Assembly (NCBI GenBank): GCA_003508565.1 | Contig: DNUI01000038.1 | Location: 1 to 23,835 of the forward strand | From: Syntrophaceae bacterium | GTDB lineage: Bacteria > Desulfobacterota > Syntrophia > Syntrophales > UBA2185 | Direction of reading: 5' to 3' | DNA length: 23,835 nt | Shown here: positions 13,783 through 21,323 of the stretch, piece after piece | How positions within the stretch are numbered: the first letter of the stretch is position 1 | Layout: the number at the start of each line of letters is the position of its first letter | Program-made: the position numbers and the translations under genes | Notes under the pieces: model-generated | Seen by the model: only the letters and a program-made list of their open reading frames with translations | Told to the model about the DNA's origin: nothing | The model's database searches: none

Positions 13783-15009
13783 ATGGATATAGATAAAAGA
13801 TTTAAAGAAGTGGGTATCGATATGGGGCAAAAGGCGGATGAGGATAAGCTGCCCTATGTTCATATTGTGGAAGGGCAGGTACCCTATAAAAGCAAACATC
13901 GCATTGCGGGCTCCGAAACAACTGATCCCCTTAAGGCATTACATTCCGATATCTACAAGATATCCGAGGTAAAGTGTAAGGAGCGTCCTTACACCTGGTG
14001 GGGACCCAATCCTGACGAGGCCAGGGCAATCAAGTCAAAAGAAAATAAGTTCCTCTATGATAAGAGGATGACGCAAAGCCAGGCGGTGAAGAAGTTCATC
14101 AGACCGGGGATCAACCTGGGCGTTGCGGGATTCGTAAATACGCGGTGTCCCTTTTCCATTGTCTGGACAATCGTAAAAGAGGCACTCTGCAACAAAACGA
14201 TCCAGGCCACGGACCTGACGCTCTCGTTCCAGTCTCAGTCTCTCTGCGTCGAGTGGCTTCTCGGCGCCATGATGCTGGACGACTCCAGGGTGTCGGTGAA
14301 GAGGGTGGAGCTTGCCTGGCAGGCGTTTGAAGTCATCGGGTCAGGCCCCATGTGGACCCACTGCGTCCAGAGCGGGATGATTGAGGTTGATGATTACACC
14401 AATTACGGTATGTCCGTGCGCTTCAAGGCCGGGTATATGGGAATTCCCTATATCCCGACGAGGGACCATGGCGGGGCGGATTTTGAGGTGACCAACAGGG
14501 GCGTCATGTTAAAGTGCCCCTTCACGGGCAGAATGGTGTATAACCTTCCCGCCTGCCACCCTGATGTCGCCATCGCGCACGTGACGGCGGCAGACATGTA
14601 CGGCAACAGCAGGATCTTCGGTCAGACGCTCACCTGCGAGGAAATACTCGGAGCAGCTACCACCGGTATTATTACCTGCGAGGAACTGATCTCCAACGAT
14701 GCCATCAGGAACTATCCAAATCTCACCCTGATTCCATTTTTGCATGTGCATGCCGTTACTCCCCAGAAGTATGGAGGGTATCCCGGTGCCGTGTGGGGCT
14801 ACCACTGGTTCGATATGGACTTCCTCCGTGAGTGGAGAGCGACCGGCCTCAAATTGAGGAAGGAAGGGAACAAGGACGCACTTAAGGCATACTACGACAA
14901 ATATTTCTATGAGTGCGACACGTGGGAAGATGTCCTGAATGTGATAGGCTATAAGAGGCTTGCGCAGGCAAGAGATCTTGACAGGGGACAGAGAGTAATC
15001 CTGGATTAG
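13783..15009 (+). CDS. CoA-transferase subunit A (glutaconate type) with N-terminal extension
   Basis: Alpha subunit of a family I CoA-transferase; the active site lies on the beta subunit encoded next. The family core starts near residue 95 (MTQSQAVKKFIRPGINLGVAGF) and includes AGYMGIPYIPTRDHGG and the HPDVAIAHVTAADMYGN strand. The first 95 residues have no counterpart in the second alpha subunit of this window (343 aa) and contain a Trp/Pro-rich segment (YTWWGPNPDEA). The 408-aa length is long for the family. A strong AAAAGGAGG ribosome site precedes the ATG. The beta gene follows after 28 bases. Substrate unknown; glutaconate, crotonate-type or aromatic-degradation acyl groups are all possible. 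Confidence 0.85.
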   Translation: MDIDKRFKEVGIDMGQKADEDKLPYVHIVEGQVPYKSKHRIAGSETTDPLKALHSDIYKISEVKCKERPYTWWGPNPDEARAIKSKENKFLYDKRMTQSQAVKKFIRPGINLGVAGFVNTRCPFSIVWTIVKEALCNKTIQATDLTLSFQSQSLCVEWLLGAMMLDDSRVSVKRVELAWQAFEVIGSGPMWTHCVQSGMIEVDDYTNYGMSVRFKAGYMGIPYIPTRDHGGADFEVTNRGVMLKCPFTGRMVYNLPACHPDVAIAHVTAADMYGNSRIFGQTLTCEEILGAATTGIITCEELISNDAIRNYPNLTLIPFLHVHAVTPQKYGGYPGAVWGYHWFDMDFLREWRATGLKLRKEGNKDALKAYYDKYFYECDTWEDVLNVIGYKRLAQARDLDRGQRVILD

Positions 15010-15037
15010 AAGAAATAAATACTCGGAGGGATATAAA

Positions 15038-15832
15038 ATGACTGAAAAAATAAAAGCTGGTCCATTTGAAACACTTTGCCTGACGGGAGCGAGATGTCTG
15101 GAGGACAGAACGGTCGTCTTTGTGGGGACCGGGTTACCCATGCTCGCATCGCTTTTTGCCCAGCGCACTTGGGCGCCGAACTTATCGCTCATCTTTGAGG
15201 GGGGGTCCCTCGGCCCCATCCTGTGGATGGGGTTGCCCCTCTCCGTGGGAGACATCAGGGCGGGTACCCGTTCCTGTATGGTGAAAGGATTGTGTGCTGT
15301 GTTTGAGGGGCAGCAGAGAGGCTGGTCCGATTACGCCTTCATCGGCGGCGCGGAGATCGATACATATGGGAATATCAACTCCACCTGCTTCGGTGAGTAT
15401 GAAAAACCGAAGGTCAGATTCCCCGGAAGCGGCGGCGCCGGAGCCATGGCAGCAAACAGCGACAGGATCATCGCCATTATGGCGTTGGAAAAGCGCAGAT
15501 TCCGGGAGAAGGTGTACTACATCACCAGTCTCGGCTTTGGCGATGGCCAGAAAGATTATCGCTGGAAAGCAGGAGTTCACGGCAGAGGCCCCTACAGGGT
15601 GGTGACGGATGTCGCGTTGTTCGGCTTCGATGTGGGCAATACGAACAAAATGGTACTCCTGGAATACCATCCCAGCCTATCTGTTGAGCAGGTTCAGGAG
15701 AGATGTGAACTGAAACTGACTATTTCTCCTGATGTAAAGCCCATGGCGGTTCCCTCGCAGGAACAGTTGAAACTGATGGTGACGGAAGTTGATCCGGAAC
15801 GTTACTTCCTCGGTAAGACCGTAGAGGCGTAA
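15038..15832 (+). CDS. CoA-transferase subunit B (glutaconate type)
   Basis: Beta subunit, carrying the catalytic glutamate that forms the glutamyl-CoA thioester. Glu54 in LIFEGGSLGP is at the same number as the catalytic Glu54 of Acidaminococcus GctB, so the site appears intact. Other family segments are FVGTGLPMLA (28-37), FIGGAEIDTYGNINST and FPGSGGAGAMA. The start ATG follows CGGAGGG. Together with the preceding gene it should form one enzyme, with the two genes cotranscribed and ended by the terminator 20 bases downstream. It is clearly diverged from the second beta subunit at 21324, so the two enzymes probably differ in substrate. Confidence 0.88.
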   Translation: MTEKIKAGPFETLCLTGARCLEDRTVVFVGTGLPMLASLFAQRTWAPNLSLIFEGGSLGPILWMGLPLSVGDIRAGTRSCMVKGLCAVFEGQQRGWSDYAFIGGAEIDTYGNINSTCFGEYEKPKVRFPGSGGAGAMAANSDRIIAIMALEKRRFREKVYYITSLGFGDGQKDYRWKAGVHGRGPYRVVTDVALFGFDVGNTNKMVLLEYHPSLSVEQVQERCELKLTISPDVKPMAVPSQEQLKLMVTEVDPERYFLGKTVEA

Positions 15833-15851
15833 GAGTTTTTTAGTAATTGTG

Positions 15852-15884
15852 GTGGCACGCCGTGTGGCGTGCCACTCATTTTTT
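15852..15884 (+). terminator. Intrinsic terminator after the first CoA-transferase pair
   Basis: A perfect 9-bp stem GTGGCACGC/GCGTGCCAC with a 6-base loop is followed by TCATTTTTT. It begins 20 bases after the subunit B stop. Confidence 0.88.
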
Positions 15885-15952
15885 GGTATTCTTGCATACA
15901 AACTGCTGCGCGTGAGTTTCGTCGATAGTGAAGATTGAATCCCATTAAACGG

Positions 15953-15981
15953 TTGACACAAACATAGAAGCGCCGTATACT
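15953..15981 (+). promoter_or_regulatory. Sigma-70-type promoter, TTGACA-17-TATACT
   Basis: Consensus -35 (TTGACA, 15953-15958), 17-base spacer and TATACT (15976-15981), 66 bases before the ATG of the 70-aa Cys-rich gene. The -35 is followed by CA, as in two other promoters of this region. Confidence 0.75.
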
Positions 15982-16047
15982 TCATGCAACTGGGAGAGAA
16001 TGTTTCCGGATTGATGAAATATAGTACAAATTGCGGACGTTACTAGA

Positions 16048-16260
16048 ATGAAAGATTTGTATAAAGATTGGTGTGATGAAGTAGAAGTTGATGCATTCCC
16101 AAATTGCCTTGTCTGCGGAAAGGAAGCCGGATATAACGCGAAAACCGAGGCGGATCTCTGGTGTTATCTCTGTGAAGAGTGCTTTTTGAAATATGGACAA
16201 GGATTGGGACCGACAGATGGACAAATACTGGTTCTCAAGTCCAGGAAGAAATCCGTTTAA
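16048..16260 (+). CDS. Small cysteine-rich protein, 70 aa, putative zinc knuckle
   Basis: I do not recognise the family. Two cysteine groups, CLVCG (Cys20, Cys23) and CYLCEEC (Cys39, 42, 45), with Cys9 in the acidic N-terminus, suggest a small zinc-binding fold. The rest is polar, with a basic tail (KSRKKSV). There is no strong ribosome site before the ATG, but a consensus promoter lies just upstream and no other frame is better. The next gene, at 16355, is another Cys-rich small protein in the same direction. A regulatory or protein-binding role is possible; nothing in the sequence decides it. Confidence 0.6.
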   Translation: MKDLYKDWCDEVEVDAFPNCLVCGKEAGYNAKTEADLWCYLCEECFLKYGQGLGPTDGQILVLKSRKKSV

Positions 16261-16354
16261 CCGAATCCCACGCCACTATGGCGCGAACTTCCGGTAAGGC
16301 AAAGCCTTTCGATTTTTACAATATCTCACATACAATCATCGGGAGGGATCGATC

Positions 16355-16537
16355 ATGGTATGTTCCCAGTGTAAGGAGAAGAAGACGGTTTTCATCTGCA
16401 GCGGCTGCGGCGTTCCTCTCTGCAGTGAATGCGTAAACTACAGCGTGTACGGGACGGGGTGCGGGAATATCAATCCCCTTTATCTGTGCCCTGTCTGCTT
16501 CGATGACCCGGACGTCAATCAATGCAACCCCGGGTAG
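16355..16537 (+). CDS. Small B-box/zinc-knuckle-like protein, 60 aa (paralogue 1)
   Basis: Ten cysteines in 60 residues: C3-x2-C6, C15-x2-C18, C23-x2-C26, C36 in VYGTGCGN, C45-x2-C48 and C57. The spacing suggests two or three zinc sites, in the manner of B-box or treble-clef knuckles. It shares the YGTGCGN...YLC.xC core and nearly the same cysteine spacing with the protein at 20004-20210, so the two are paralogues. GGGAGG precedes the ATG at good spacing. It lies downstream of the first CoA-transferase pair, while its paralogue lies just upstream of the second. I know of no named family for it. Confidence 0.72.
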   Translation: MVCSQCKEKKTVFICSGCGVPLCSECVNYSVYGTGCGNINPLYLCPVCFDDPDVNQCNPG

Positions 16538-17021
16538 ACAAGGGAAGATTCAGGGAGACAAATTTATCCATAGCATATCCACCGGGGGCTGACTCCGTGG
16601 ATCAGAGATGGCGAATGTGTGTGCCTGTCCCGGTGCCGAAGCCCGGTGACAGATCGCGGTTCAGGCCGTGGAAGGAATGACGTCTTCCAAGGAGTGTAAA
16701 AAAACTATAGCGCTCTTCTATTTCCTTCAATGCGTAACCTGAGGAATGGAGCAGAACGTTCATGTTGCCTGCGCAGCTTTTATGGATCTCCATGAGAATA
16801 GTAACGGCAGCTGCAGCGAGGTTTTAATGGATACGCACTCCACATTCTTACAAAAGACAATCTGAAGTGTTTGCGCCGAGAAAGGGCCTTCTTCCCTCGG
16901 TATGGGGGCGCGTGCGCCTTGGCATATCACTGCCCTTGCAGCGTCCTTCTGTCAGAGGCAGAATGCTTTGGGGCTTGAATCCCTACGGTGTGCTCTTTCA
17001 TGTGCGGATAAAAAAAAATCA
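16538..17021. other. Gene-free stretch, 484 bases
   Basis: No credible gene. A 63-codon minus-strand frame and an upstream extension of the next plus-strand gene to 16902 are open, but neither has a ribosome site or a recognisable product. CCCGGTG occurs twice close together near 16630-16650. No terminator or promoter is convincing. Confidence 0.4.
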
Positions 17022-17612
17022 ATGGGGTTTTTTCTTGTGACAGACTTTGAAAAAATCGCACTCGCAGGTTCTGAACAGGTCGGACGTAATAAGCTTGAGG
17101 AAAGATACCTGAAATACCGGCACTATTATGCCGGGCTGGACCTCTCAGGCTTTGGTGAGTATGGAAAGGCGGTATATGCCCCGTACCTTCCGCTGTTCGA
17201 TCGGTGGTTTCAAAGGAAGGCTACGGATGATGTTTTCCTGATCACCCCTCTGCTGGGAGAGAAACTCTCTCTTCCTGATCATCCCGAATTCAGGAAAGAA
17301 AGAGGGGAGGTGATCGATTTTCACATAAAAGTGCTGGCCCTCAGTCTGGACGGGGTTATTCTGGATGAGAACAGGAATGCCGTTTCGAGTCAATTCCTTG
17401 GTGATGTCATCTATAACGTGGGCAGGCATACCCGGTCATATGATTATTCCGACCGTGTGTGTTTTTCCATTACCGTAAGATTGTTTATAGAGATGCTAAA
17501 GGATACATTTTCCCATTTCGGAAGCCTTGTCTCCGACCTCTCCTTGCGTGATTTTGCCAATGAAGACACGCTGAATCCGAAACCACGGGAAGTGATACAT
17601 ATTCCGTGGTAA
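17022..17612 (+). CDS. Protein of unknown family, inverted paralogue 1 (about 196 aa)
   Basis: I do not recognise the family. The frame is open from 16902, but similarity to the second copy (18527-19093, minus) begins around NKLEERYLKYRHYYAGLDLS, so the ATG at 17022 is preferred; its ribosome site is poor. The protein looks soluble and mixed alpha/beta, rich in aromatic residues. Segments shared with the other copy include FDRWFQRK/FDRWFERK, FRKERGEVI and FHIKVLALS, plus the C-terminal LSLRDFANEDTLNPKP. By eye about two thirds of residues agree. No catalytic motif, signal peptide or membrane segment stands out. Confidence 0.68.
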   Translation: MGFFLVTDFEKIALAGSEQVGRNKLEERYLKYRHYYAGLDLSGFGEYGKAVYAPYLPLFDRWFQRKATDDVFLITPLLGEKLSLPDHPEFRKERGEVIDFHIKVLALSLDGVILDENRNAVSSQFLGDVIYNVGRHTRSYDYSDRVCFSITVRLFIEMLKDTFSHFGSLVSDLSLRDFANEDTLNPKPREVIHIPW

Positions 17613-17953
17613 ATGGACTTGCCACACTTTTTTAAAAAATCAGACAAGCTGCGGATTTGTGTTCATAGAAGCTCATTCAACGTAAAAGTCTGTTGACACA
17701 GAGAAGCAAAATCGTTATAAGATGCTATTAATAAAGCAATTTCCTTCATGCCTGTCTCGTACAGCAGGTGTTCTCATTTCAATGTACCGTGAGCATATCT
17801 TCTTATGAACCACCTGTTCAGTGTCCATTCTGTCAAGGGAAATTGAGAGGGATTTTACTGAGGAAATAAAAATATCCTCGGCTCCCTTTGGAAAAAGGGG
17901 ATGATTGAATCTATTTTCGTAACGTTCATGTGATCGACAAGGAGAGGTAAAAG
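17613..17953. other. Intergenic leader of the FmdB gene
   Basis: A good promoter lies at 17693-17721, followed by about 230 bases of untranslated DNA. Near the end, two possible stems (GAGGA...TCCTC around 17858-17880, and CCCTTT...AAAGGG around 17884-17900) could form in the leader. No gene was found. Confidence 0.45.
17693..17721 (+). promoter_or_regulatory. Sigma-70-type promoter, TTGACA-17-TATAAG
   Basis: TTGACA at 17693-17698, 17-base spacer, TATAAG at 17716-17721. It reads towards the FmdB gene at 17954. Confidence 0.72.
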
Positions 17954-18301
17954 ATGCCGATTTATGAGTTTTTGTGTAGTTCTTGCGGTCAGAAGATCAG
18001 CATATATCAACAGGGCTTCACTGCCGTTTCTCATTCCTGTCCACATTGTGGGAGCGACAAACTTGAGCGAATATTTTCTCCGTTTGCCATAGGCAGTAAA
18101 ACGGATAAACAGGTCTACGAAGAGATACGCTCCGACCGTCAATTTGAACGGGCATTAAAGAGCAATGATCCGAAAGCTATCGCTCAATGGGTTGAGCGAA
18201 CAAGCAGAGGTGGCGAGATCCCCGAAGAATGTAAAGAAACAGTGGGAAAACTGGCCAAGGGGGAGTGGCCGACGAAGGACGGCAAGCCTCCGGGGAAGTA
18301 A
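17954..18301 (+). CDS. FmdB-family zinc ribbon protein, second copy
   Basis: MPIYEFLCSSCGQK and CPHCGS give the zinc ribbon ligands Cys8, 11, 29 and 32. After it comes a helical basic/acidic segment (KQVYEEIRSDRQFERALKSN) and a Gly/Lys/Pro-rich end (WPTKDGKPPGK). The C-terminal part, with VERTSRGGEIP, resembles that of longer FmdB proteins of deltaproteobacteria; the exact function of the family is not known. AAGGAGAGG precedes the ATG at good spacing. The gene is enclosed by the two inverted paralogues, so it would be turned round if they recombined. Confidence 0.85.
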   Translation: MPIYEFLCSSCGQKISIYQQGFTAVSHSCPHCGSDKLERIFSPFAIGSKTDKQVYEEIRSDRQFERALKSNDPKAIAQWVERTSRGGEIPEECKETVGKLAKGEWPTKDGKPPGK

Positions 18302-18337
18302 ATGATTGAGTCCGGTAAACCCATGAGGAGGCAGGAA

Positions 18338-18565
18338 ATGAAAGAAATGAGAAAAGAGGGGGATGAAGAAGAAGGCGATGGTGTTGTAAGAAAGAATCAA
18401 AGAGGCCCGCAAAGTAGTAAAGAAGGCTGCGCCGGCTGTCGGATTCACAAAAAAGCAGGGTCTTTCAAAATACAATTAAAGAGATCGTATGTTTTGAAAA
18501 AGTCGCGTCGTGTGGGTGTATACATCTCAAAGGATGTTGATAGTAGGCGGTGGTTTTGGATGTAA
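18338..18565 (+). CDS. Doubtful basic ORF, 75 aa
   Basis: The ATG at 18338 has GAGGAGG at good spacing. The product is highly charged (KEMRKEGDEEEGDGVVRKNQ) with a CAGC pair. Against it, the frame runs 39 bases into the opposite-strand paralogue gene. Another frame nearby (18390-18479) has the more protein-like string RIKEARKVVKKAAPAVGFTK but no start, only a nonsense codon upstream. This may be a decayed small gene with a frameshift. Confidence 0.25.
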   Translation: MKEMRKEGDEEEGDGVVRKNQRGPQSSKEGCAGCRIHKKAGSFKIQLKRSYVLKKSRRVGVYISKDVDSRRWFWM

Positions 18566-19093
18566 CGTGGCTTCATTGGCAAAATCATGAAGAGACAGCT
18601 CTTTCACGGGGCTGCCGAAATGAGAAAACTTTTCCTTTACCATATCGACAAACATTCTGACCGTGATCATAAAGCACAGATATTCTGAATAATCGTACGA
18701 TTTGGTATGCCTGCTCACATCAAAGACTATGTCCCCAAGCTGTTGCCTCGAAACGGCATCCTTGTTCTGATCCAGTATAATTCCGTTCATGCTGAGGGCC
18801 AGGACCTTTATGTGAAAGTTGATCACGTCCCCTCTTTCTTTTCTGAAATCGGGATGATCATGAAGAAATGGTTTATCTTCAAGCAAAGGGATAATCTTGG
18901 GAATGTCATTCAGAGACTTCCTTTCAAACCAGCGGTCAAACACGGGAAGCAGCGGGGCATATACGGCCCTCCCATACCCATCGAAGCCCGAAATATCAAA
19001 GTCTGCATAGTAATGCCGGTATTTCAAATATCTTTCCAGCAGTTTATTCCGGTTGCCATTTTCACAACCCGTTTCCATGAATTTTTGGTGCAT
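18527..19093 (-). CDS. Protein of unknown family, inverted paralogue 2 (188 aa)
   Basis: Second copy of the unrecognised family at 17022-17612, on the opposite strand. Similarity extends from NKLLERYLKYRHYYADFDIS to FANEATLHPKP, with DNA-level matches such as TGAAATACCGGCA in both genes. The N-terminus (MHQKFMETGCENGN) differs from copy 1. The ribosome site is weak (CAGG before AAACAATG). The fold is probably soluble; I can offer no function. With copy 1 it forms an inverted pair around the FmdB gene, head to head in the sense that the two 3' ends face each other. Confidence 0.7.
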   Translation of the reverse strand: MHQKFMETGCENGNRNKLLERYLKYRHYYADFDISGFDGYGRAVYAPLLPVFDRWFERKSLNDIPKIIPLLEDKPFLHDHPDFRKERGDVINFHIKVLALSMNGIILDQNKDAVSRQQLGDIVFDVSRHTKSYDYSEYLCFMITVRMFVDMVKEKFSHFGSPVKELSLHDFANEATLHPKPPPTINIL

Positions 19094-19632
19094 TGTTTTA
19101 CCTGTAACTTATCGTGTGTGTTTAAAGAATTCTCACTGGTCTAAAAACTTTTATTCCCTTCAATGACTTCCTCGGATCAAAATTCCCATTGCCGCGCCCT
19201 GGAAACGGACAGCTGCATCCTTCGGCAGGATCAGCATAGCATCTGTGGAAGGGGTGTGTTCCGGGTCGCACCCCCTGTGGAACTGAAAAAAGAGGAGACA
19301 ATATTTCAGTACAAGGTATATCGGATGCTTGTGGCAAAAGATTAAGGTGACACAGGATATGATTGCCATGCTCTGGAAGTGGCGGCATTTCGTTGGAACG
19401 TGAGCTTGGCCACAAATGAGGCAAGTCAACGCCGGCAGAAGCGGTTACCTGAAGGACTTTCTCCATCATTCCCCGCAGCACGCGGCACACGTGTCGATTA
19501 CTATCTTTGTTGCAGCTCTCTATTGATACTATTCATCCATCATTATCCATGAGAACTGCGGAAGTCACATACACGATCTGCTCCTTTCCAACGTTTGCAT
19601 AGTAAGGAAACTTTTATCTCACAGAGTTAATT

Positions 19633-19657
19633 CCCTGAAACCTGGTATGTTTCAGGG
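19633..19657. repeat. Perfect inverted repeat, 9-bp stem
   Basis: CCCTGAAAC and GTTTCAGGG are separated by seven bases. No T run follows on either strand, so it is not a typical terminator; a protein site or RNA hairpin is possible. Confidence 0.6.
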
Positions 19658-19808
19658 TAGCGCCGCTTTGTATGTACTATGTTTTACAATTTCACAGTAT
19701 GTGCTTTACACTATCTTCCCGCAGATTTCAATAAAAAATAGCTGGATTTTTTTCCTGACATCTCGGGGATTTCTTATCAAAAAAAAAACCCTTAGGCTCA
19801 GAAAATGG

Positions 19809-19838
19809 TTGACACAATAGATCATTTTTTGGTAGAAA
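19809..19838 (+). promoter_or_regulatory. Possible promoter, TTGACA-18-TAGAAA
   Basis: Consensus -35 at 19809-19814 with the same CA after it as the promoters at 15953 and 17693; the -10 is weak (TAGAAA, 19833-19838). It reads towards the Cys-rich gene at 20004. Confidence 0.45.
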
Positions 19839-20003
19839 GAAACCCTCCTTTATGAATAGGGGAATATCGAAGACCATATGAATCTGGCGCGAGAGATGCT
19901 GTATTTCTCGGCCTTGGGCTGTTTACGCTAGTGCCCGCCTGACCCTATTAAGATACCATCGGCTGTTGTAAGTGACAGCAAAAAATACACGGAATGAATA
20001 ACC

Positions 20004-20210
20004 ATGCCCATTTTCCCCCATGAATGCGATGAATGTGCCCGGCCTGAGGAAAGTTTCAGGTTTTGTGCGAACAGATGCATGTTGCAGAGTTGCCCTGAAT
20101 GCACTTTTCTCTTACAGCTCTATGGCACTGGTTGCGGAAATGTCCGCGTATATTATCTATGCCGTCCTTGTTACGAGAGACGCATTGCGAGGGGCTTTGT
20201 TGAGGCCTAG
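20004..20210 (+). CDS. Small B-box/zinc-knuckle-like protein, 68 aa (paralogue 2)
   Basis: Nine cysteines: C8-x2-C11, C21-x3-C25, C30-x2-C33, C44 in LYGTGCGN and C53-x2-C56. Order and spacing follow those of the protein at 16355-16537, and the YGTGCGN and YLCxxC segments are shared, so this is its paralogue. The N-terminus MPIFPHECDEC recalls the start of FmdB ribbons, which may be convergent. The tail is basic (YERRIARGFVEA). The ribosome site (GGAATGAATAACC) is weak. The gene ends 80 bases before the second CoA-transferase pair, and could belong to the same transcript. Confidence 0.7.
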   Translation: MPIFPHECDECARPEESFRFCANRCMLQSCPECTFLLQLYGTGCGNVRVYYLCRPCYERRIARGFVEA

Positions 20211-20289
20211 GAAGGAGGTGTGAGCTACTTTCCAGAAAGTGTTGGCATCATTTTAACTTTATCTTTACTAACAAGAAAAGGAGGATTAC

Positions 20290-21321
20290 ATGGCAGATAT
20301 CGACAAAAGGATGACGCTCAAAGAAGCGGTAGCAAAATTCATCCATGATGGAGATACGGTTTACTATGGGGGCTTCCAGATTGCGGTCCCCATGGCCCTG
20401 ACTCACGAAATCATCAGACAGAAGAAAAGACACCTCACCACCATCGAATCATCGACGGACGTGGGTGGTCTGGATCTCCTGGTGGGAGCCGGCTGTGTGA
20501 CGGAAATTCACACTGCCTGGATCATGAACTGGTATGTGAAGGCGCCCTATGCCATTCGCCGGGCCTTCAACAAAGGTCATCTCAAGAGATATGACATCTC
20601 CAACTTCGGCGCGACGAGCGCCATGATGGCCGGTTTCTTGGGCATTCCCTTCATCCCCATCAGGGGGAATACCGGCACGGATATGATCAAACATAATACC
20701 ACAGACCTCAGGACAATAGAAGATCCTTTCACCGGCAAGAAGCAAACCGTTGTGCGCGCGTGGCGTGCCGATGTGGCCGTCATCCATGCCCAGAAGGCAG
20801 ACCGTCTCGGGAATGTGGTTTCGTATAGCACGCGCGGCGTCACCGACGAGTTCGGCGCCATGGGATCAAAGCGGGGCGTAATCGTTACAGCTGAAGAGAT
20901 TGTAGAACCCGAAATAACCAGAAGTGATCCCGACCGCGTGATTGTTCCCTACTTCAAGACCCTTGCCGTTGTCCACTGCCCGTATGGCGCTCATCCCTCG
21001 GCCAGCCGCGGCTACTACGGTCTGGACATCCGCTTCAGCCAGTATCAGGGCAAATATGAGCGGCACGCGGAACTCCTGCCTCACTTCCTCGATGAATGGA
21101 TCTATGGCTGCGCCGACCACGCCGCATACATGAAGAAATATGTAGAGAAGTTCGGCCAGGAAGGCCTGGATCGGCTGAAACCCATTCTCGGATTTAAGCC
21201 GAAAATGGACATCGACTACGGGTACCATGATCCGGCATGCTGGAAGGGTGTGCCTTTGTACACGGATGATAGACTGAAGGCTTACGAAGAGGCACTCGCC
21301 GCGAAGAAAGGGGGTAAGTAA
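20290..21321 (+). CDS. CoA-transferase subunit A (glutaconate type), second pair
   Basis: Alpha subunit of a family I CoA-transferase, 343 aa, close to the length of GctA. The N-terminal MTLKEAVAKFIHDGDTVYYG is the standard start of the family, with GFQIAVPMAL following. GFLGIPFIPIRGNTG and ADVAVIHAQKADRLGNV are conserved core strands. AAAAGGAGG precedes the ATG. The beta gene begins two bases after its stop, so the two are tightly coupled. It lacks the 95-residue N-terminal extension of the alpha subunit at 13783, and residue differences across the core show long separate histories. Confidence 0.9.
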   Translation: MADIDKRMTLKEAVAKFIHDGDTVYYGGFQIAVPMALTHEIIRQKKRHLTTIESSTDVGGLDLLVGAGCVTEIHTAWIMNWYVKAPYAIRRAFNKGHLKRYDISNFGATSAMMAGFLGIPFIPIRGNTGTDMIKHNTTDLRTIEDPFTGKKQTVVRAWRADVAVIHAQKADRLGNVVSYSTRGVTDEFGAMGSKRGVIVTAEEIVEPEITRSDPDRVIVPYFKTLAVVHCPYGAHPSASRGYYGLDIRFSQYQGKYERHAELLPHFLDEWIYGCADHAAYMKKYVEKFGQEGLDRLKPILGFKPKMDIDYGYHDPACWKGVPLYTDDRLKAYEEALAAKKGGK

Positions 21322-21323
21322 TT

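Larger units (their letters stand above)
19094..20003. other. Gene-poor stretch, 910 bases
   Basis: I see no gene I can support. Short frames exist on both strands near 19122-19490; one on the minus strand contains a CLICGQAHVPTKC string, but it starts only with TTG and has no ribosome site. The region holds one perfect hairpin (19633-19657) and one possible promoter (19809-19838), and is otherwise AT-rich with several A and T runs. It may be decayed accessory DNA. Confidence 0.5.

Noticed and set aside
16602..16793. 63-codon minus-strand frame
   Set aside because: No ribosome site, no recognisable motif, and no neighbour on that strand.
18390..18479. Frame encoding RIKEARKVVKKAAPAVGFTK before a stop
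   Set aside because: It reads like protein, but there is no start codon in frame after the TAA at 18387; at best it is a frameshifted relic of the doubtful gene at 18338.
19160..19429. Minus-strand frame with a CLICGQAHVPTKC string, which looks zinc-ribbon-like
   Set aside because: It starts only with TTG, has no ribosome site, and has a stop 15 bases upstream. The rest of the product shows no family pattern.
20129..20142. TGGCAC followed by TTGC, like a sigma-54 promoter
   Set aside because: Spacing between the two parts is three bases instead of five, and it lies inside the Cys-rich gene.
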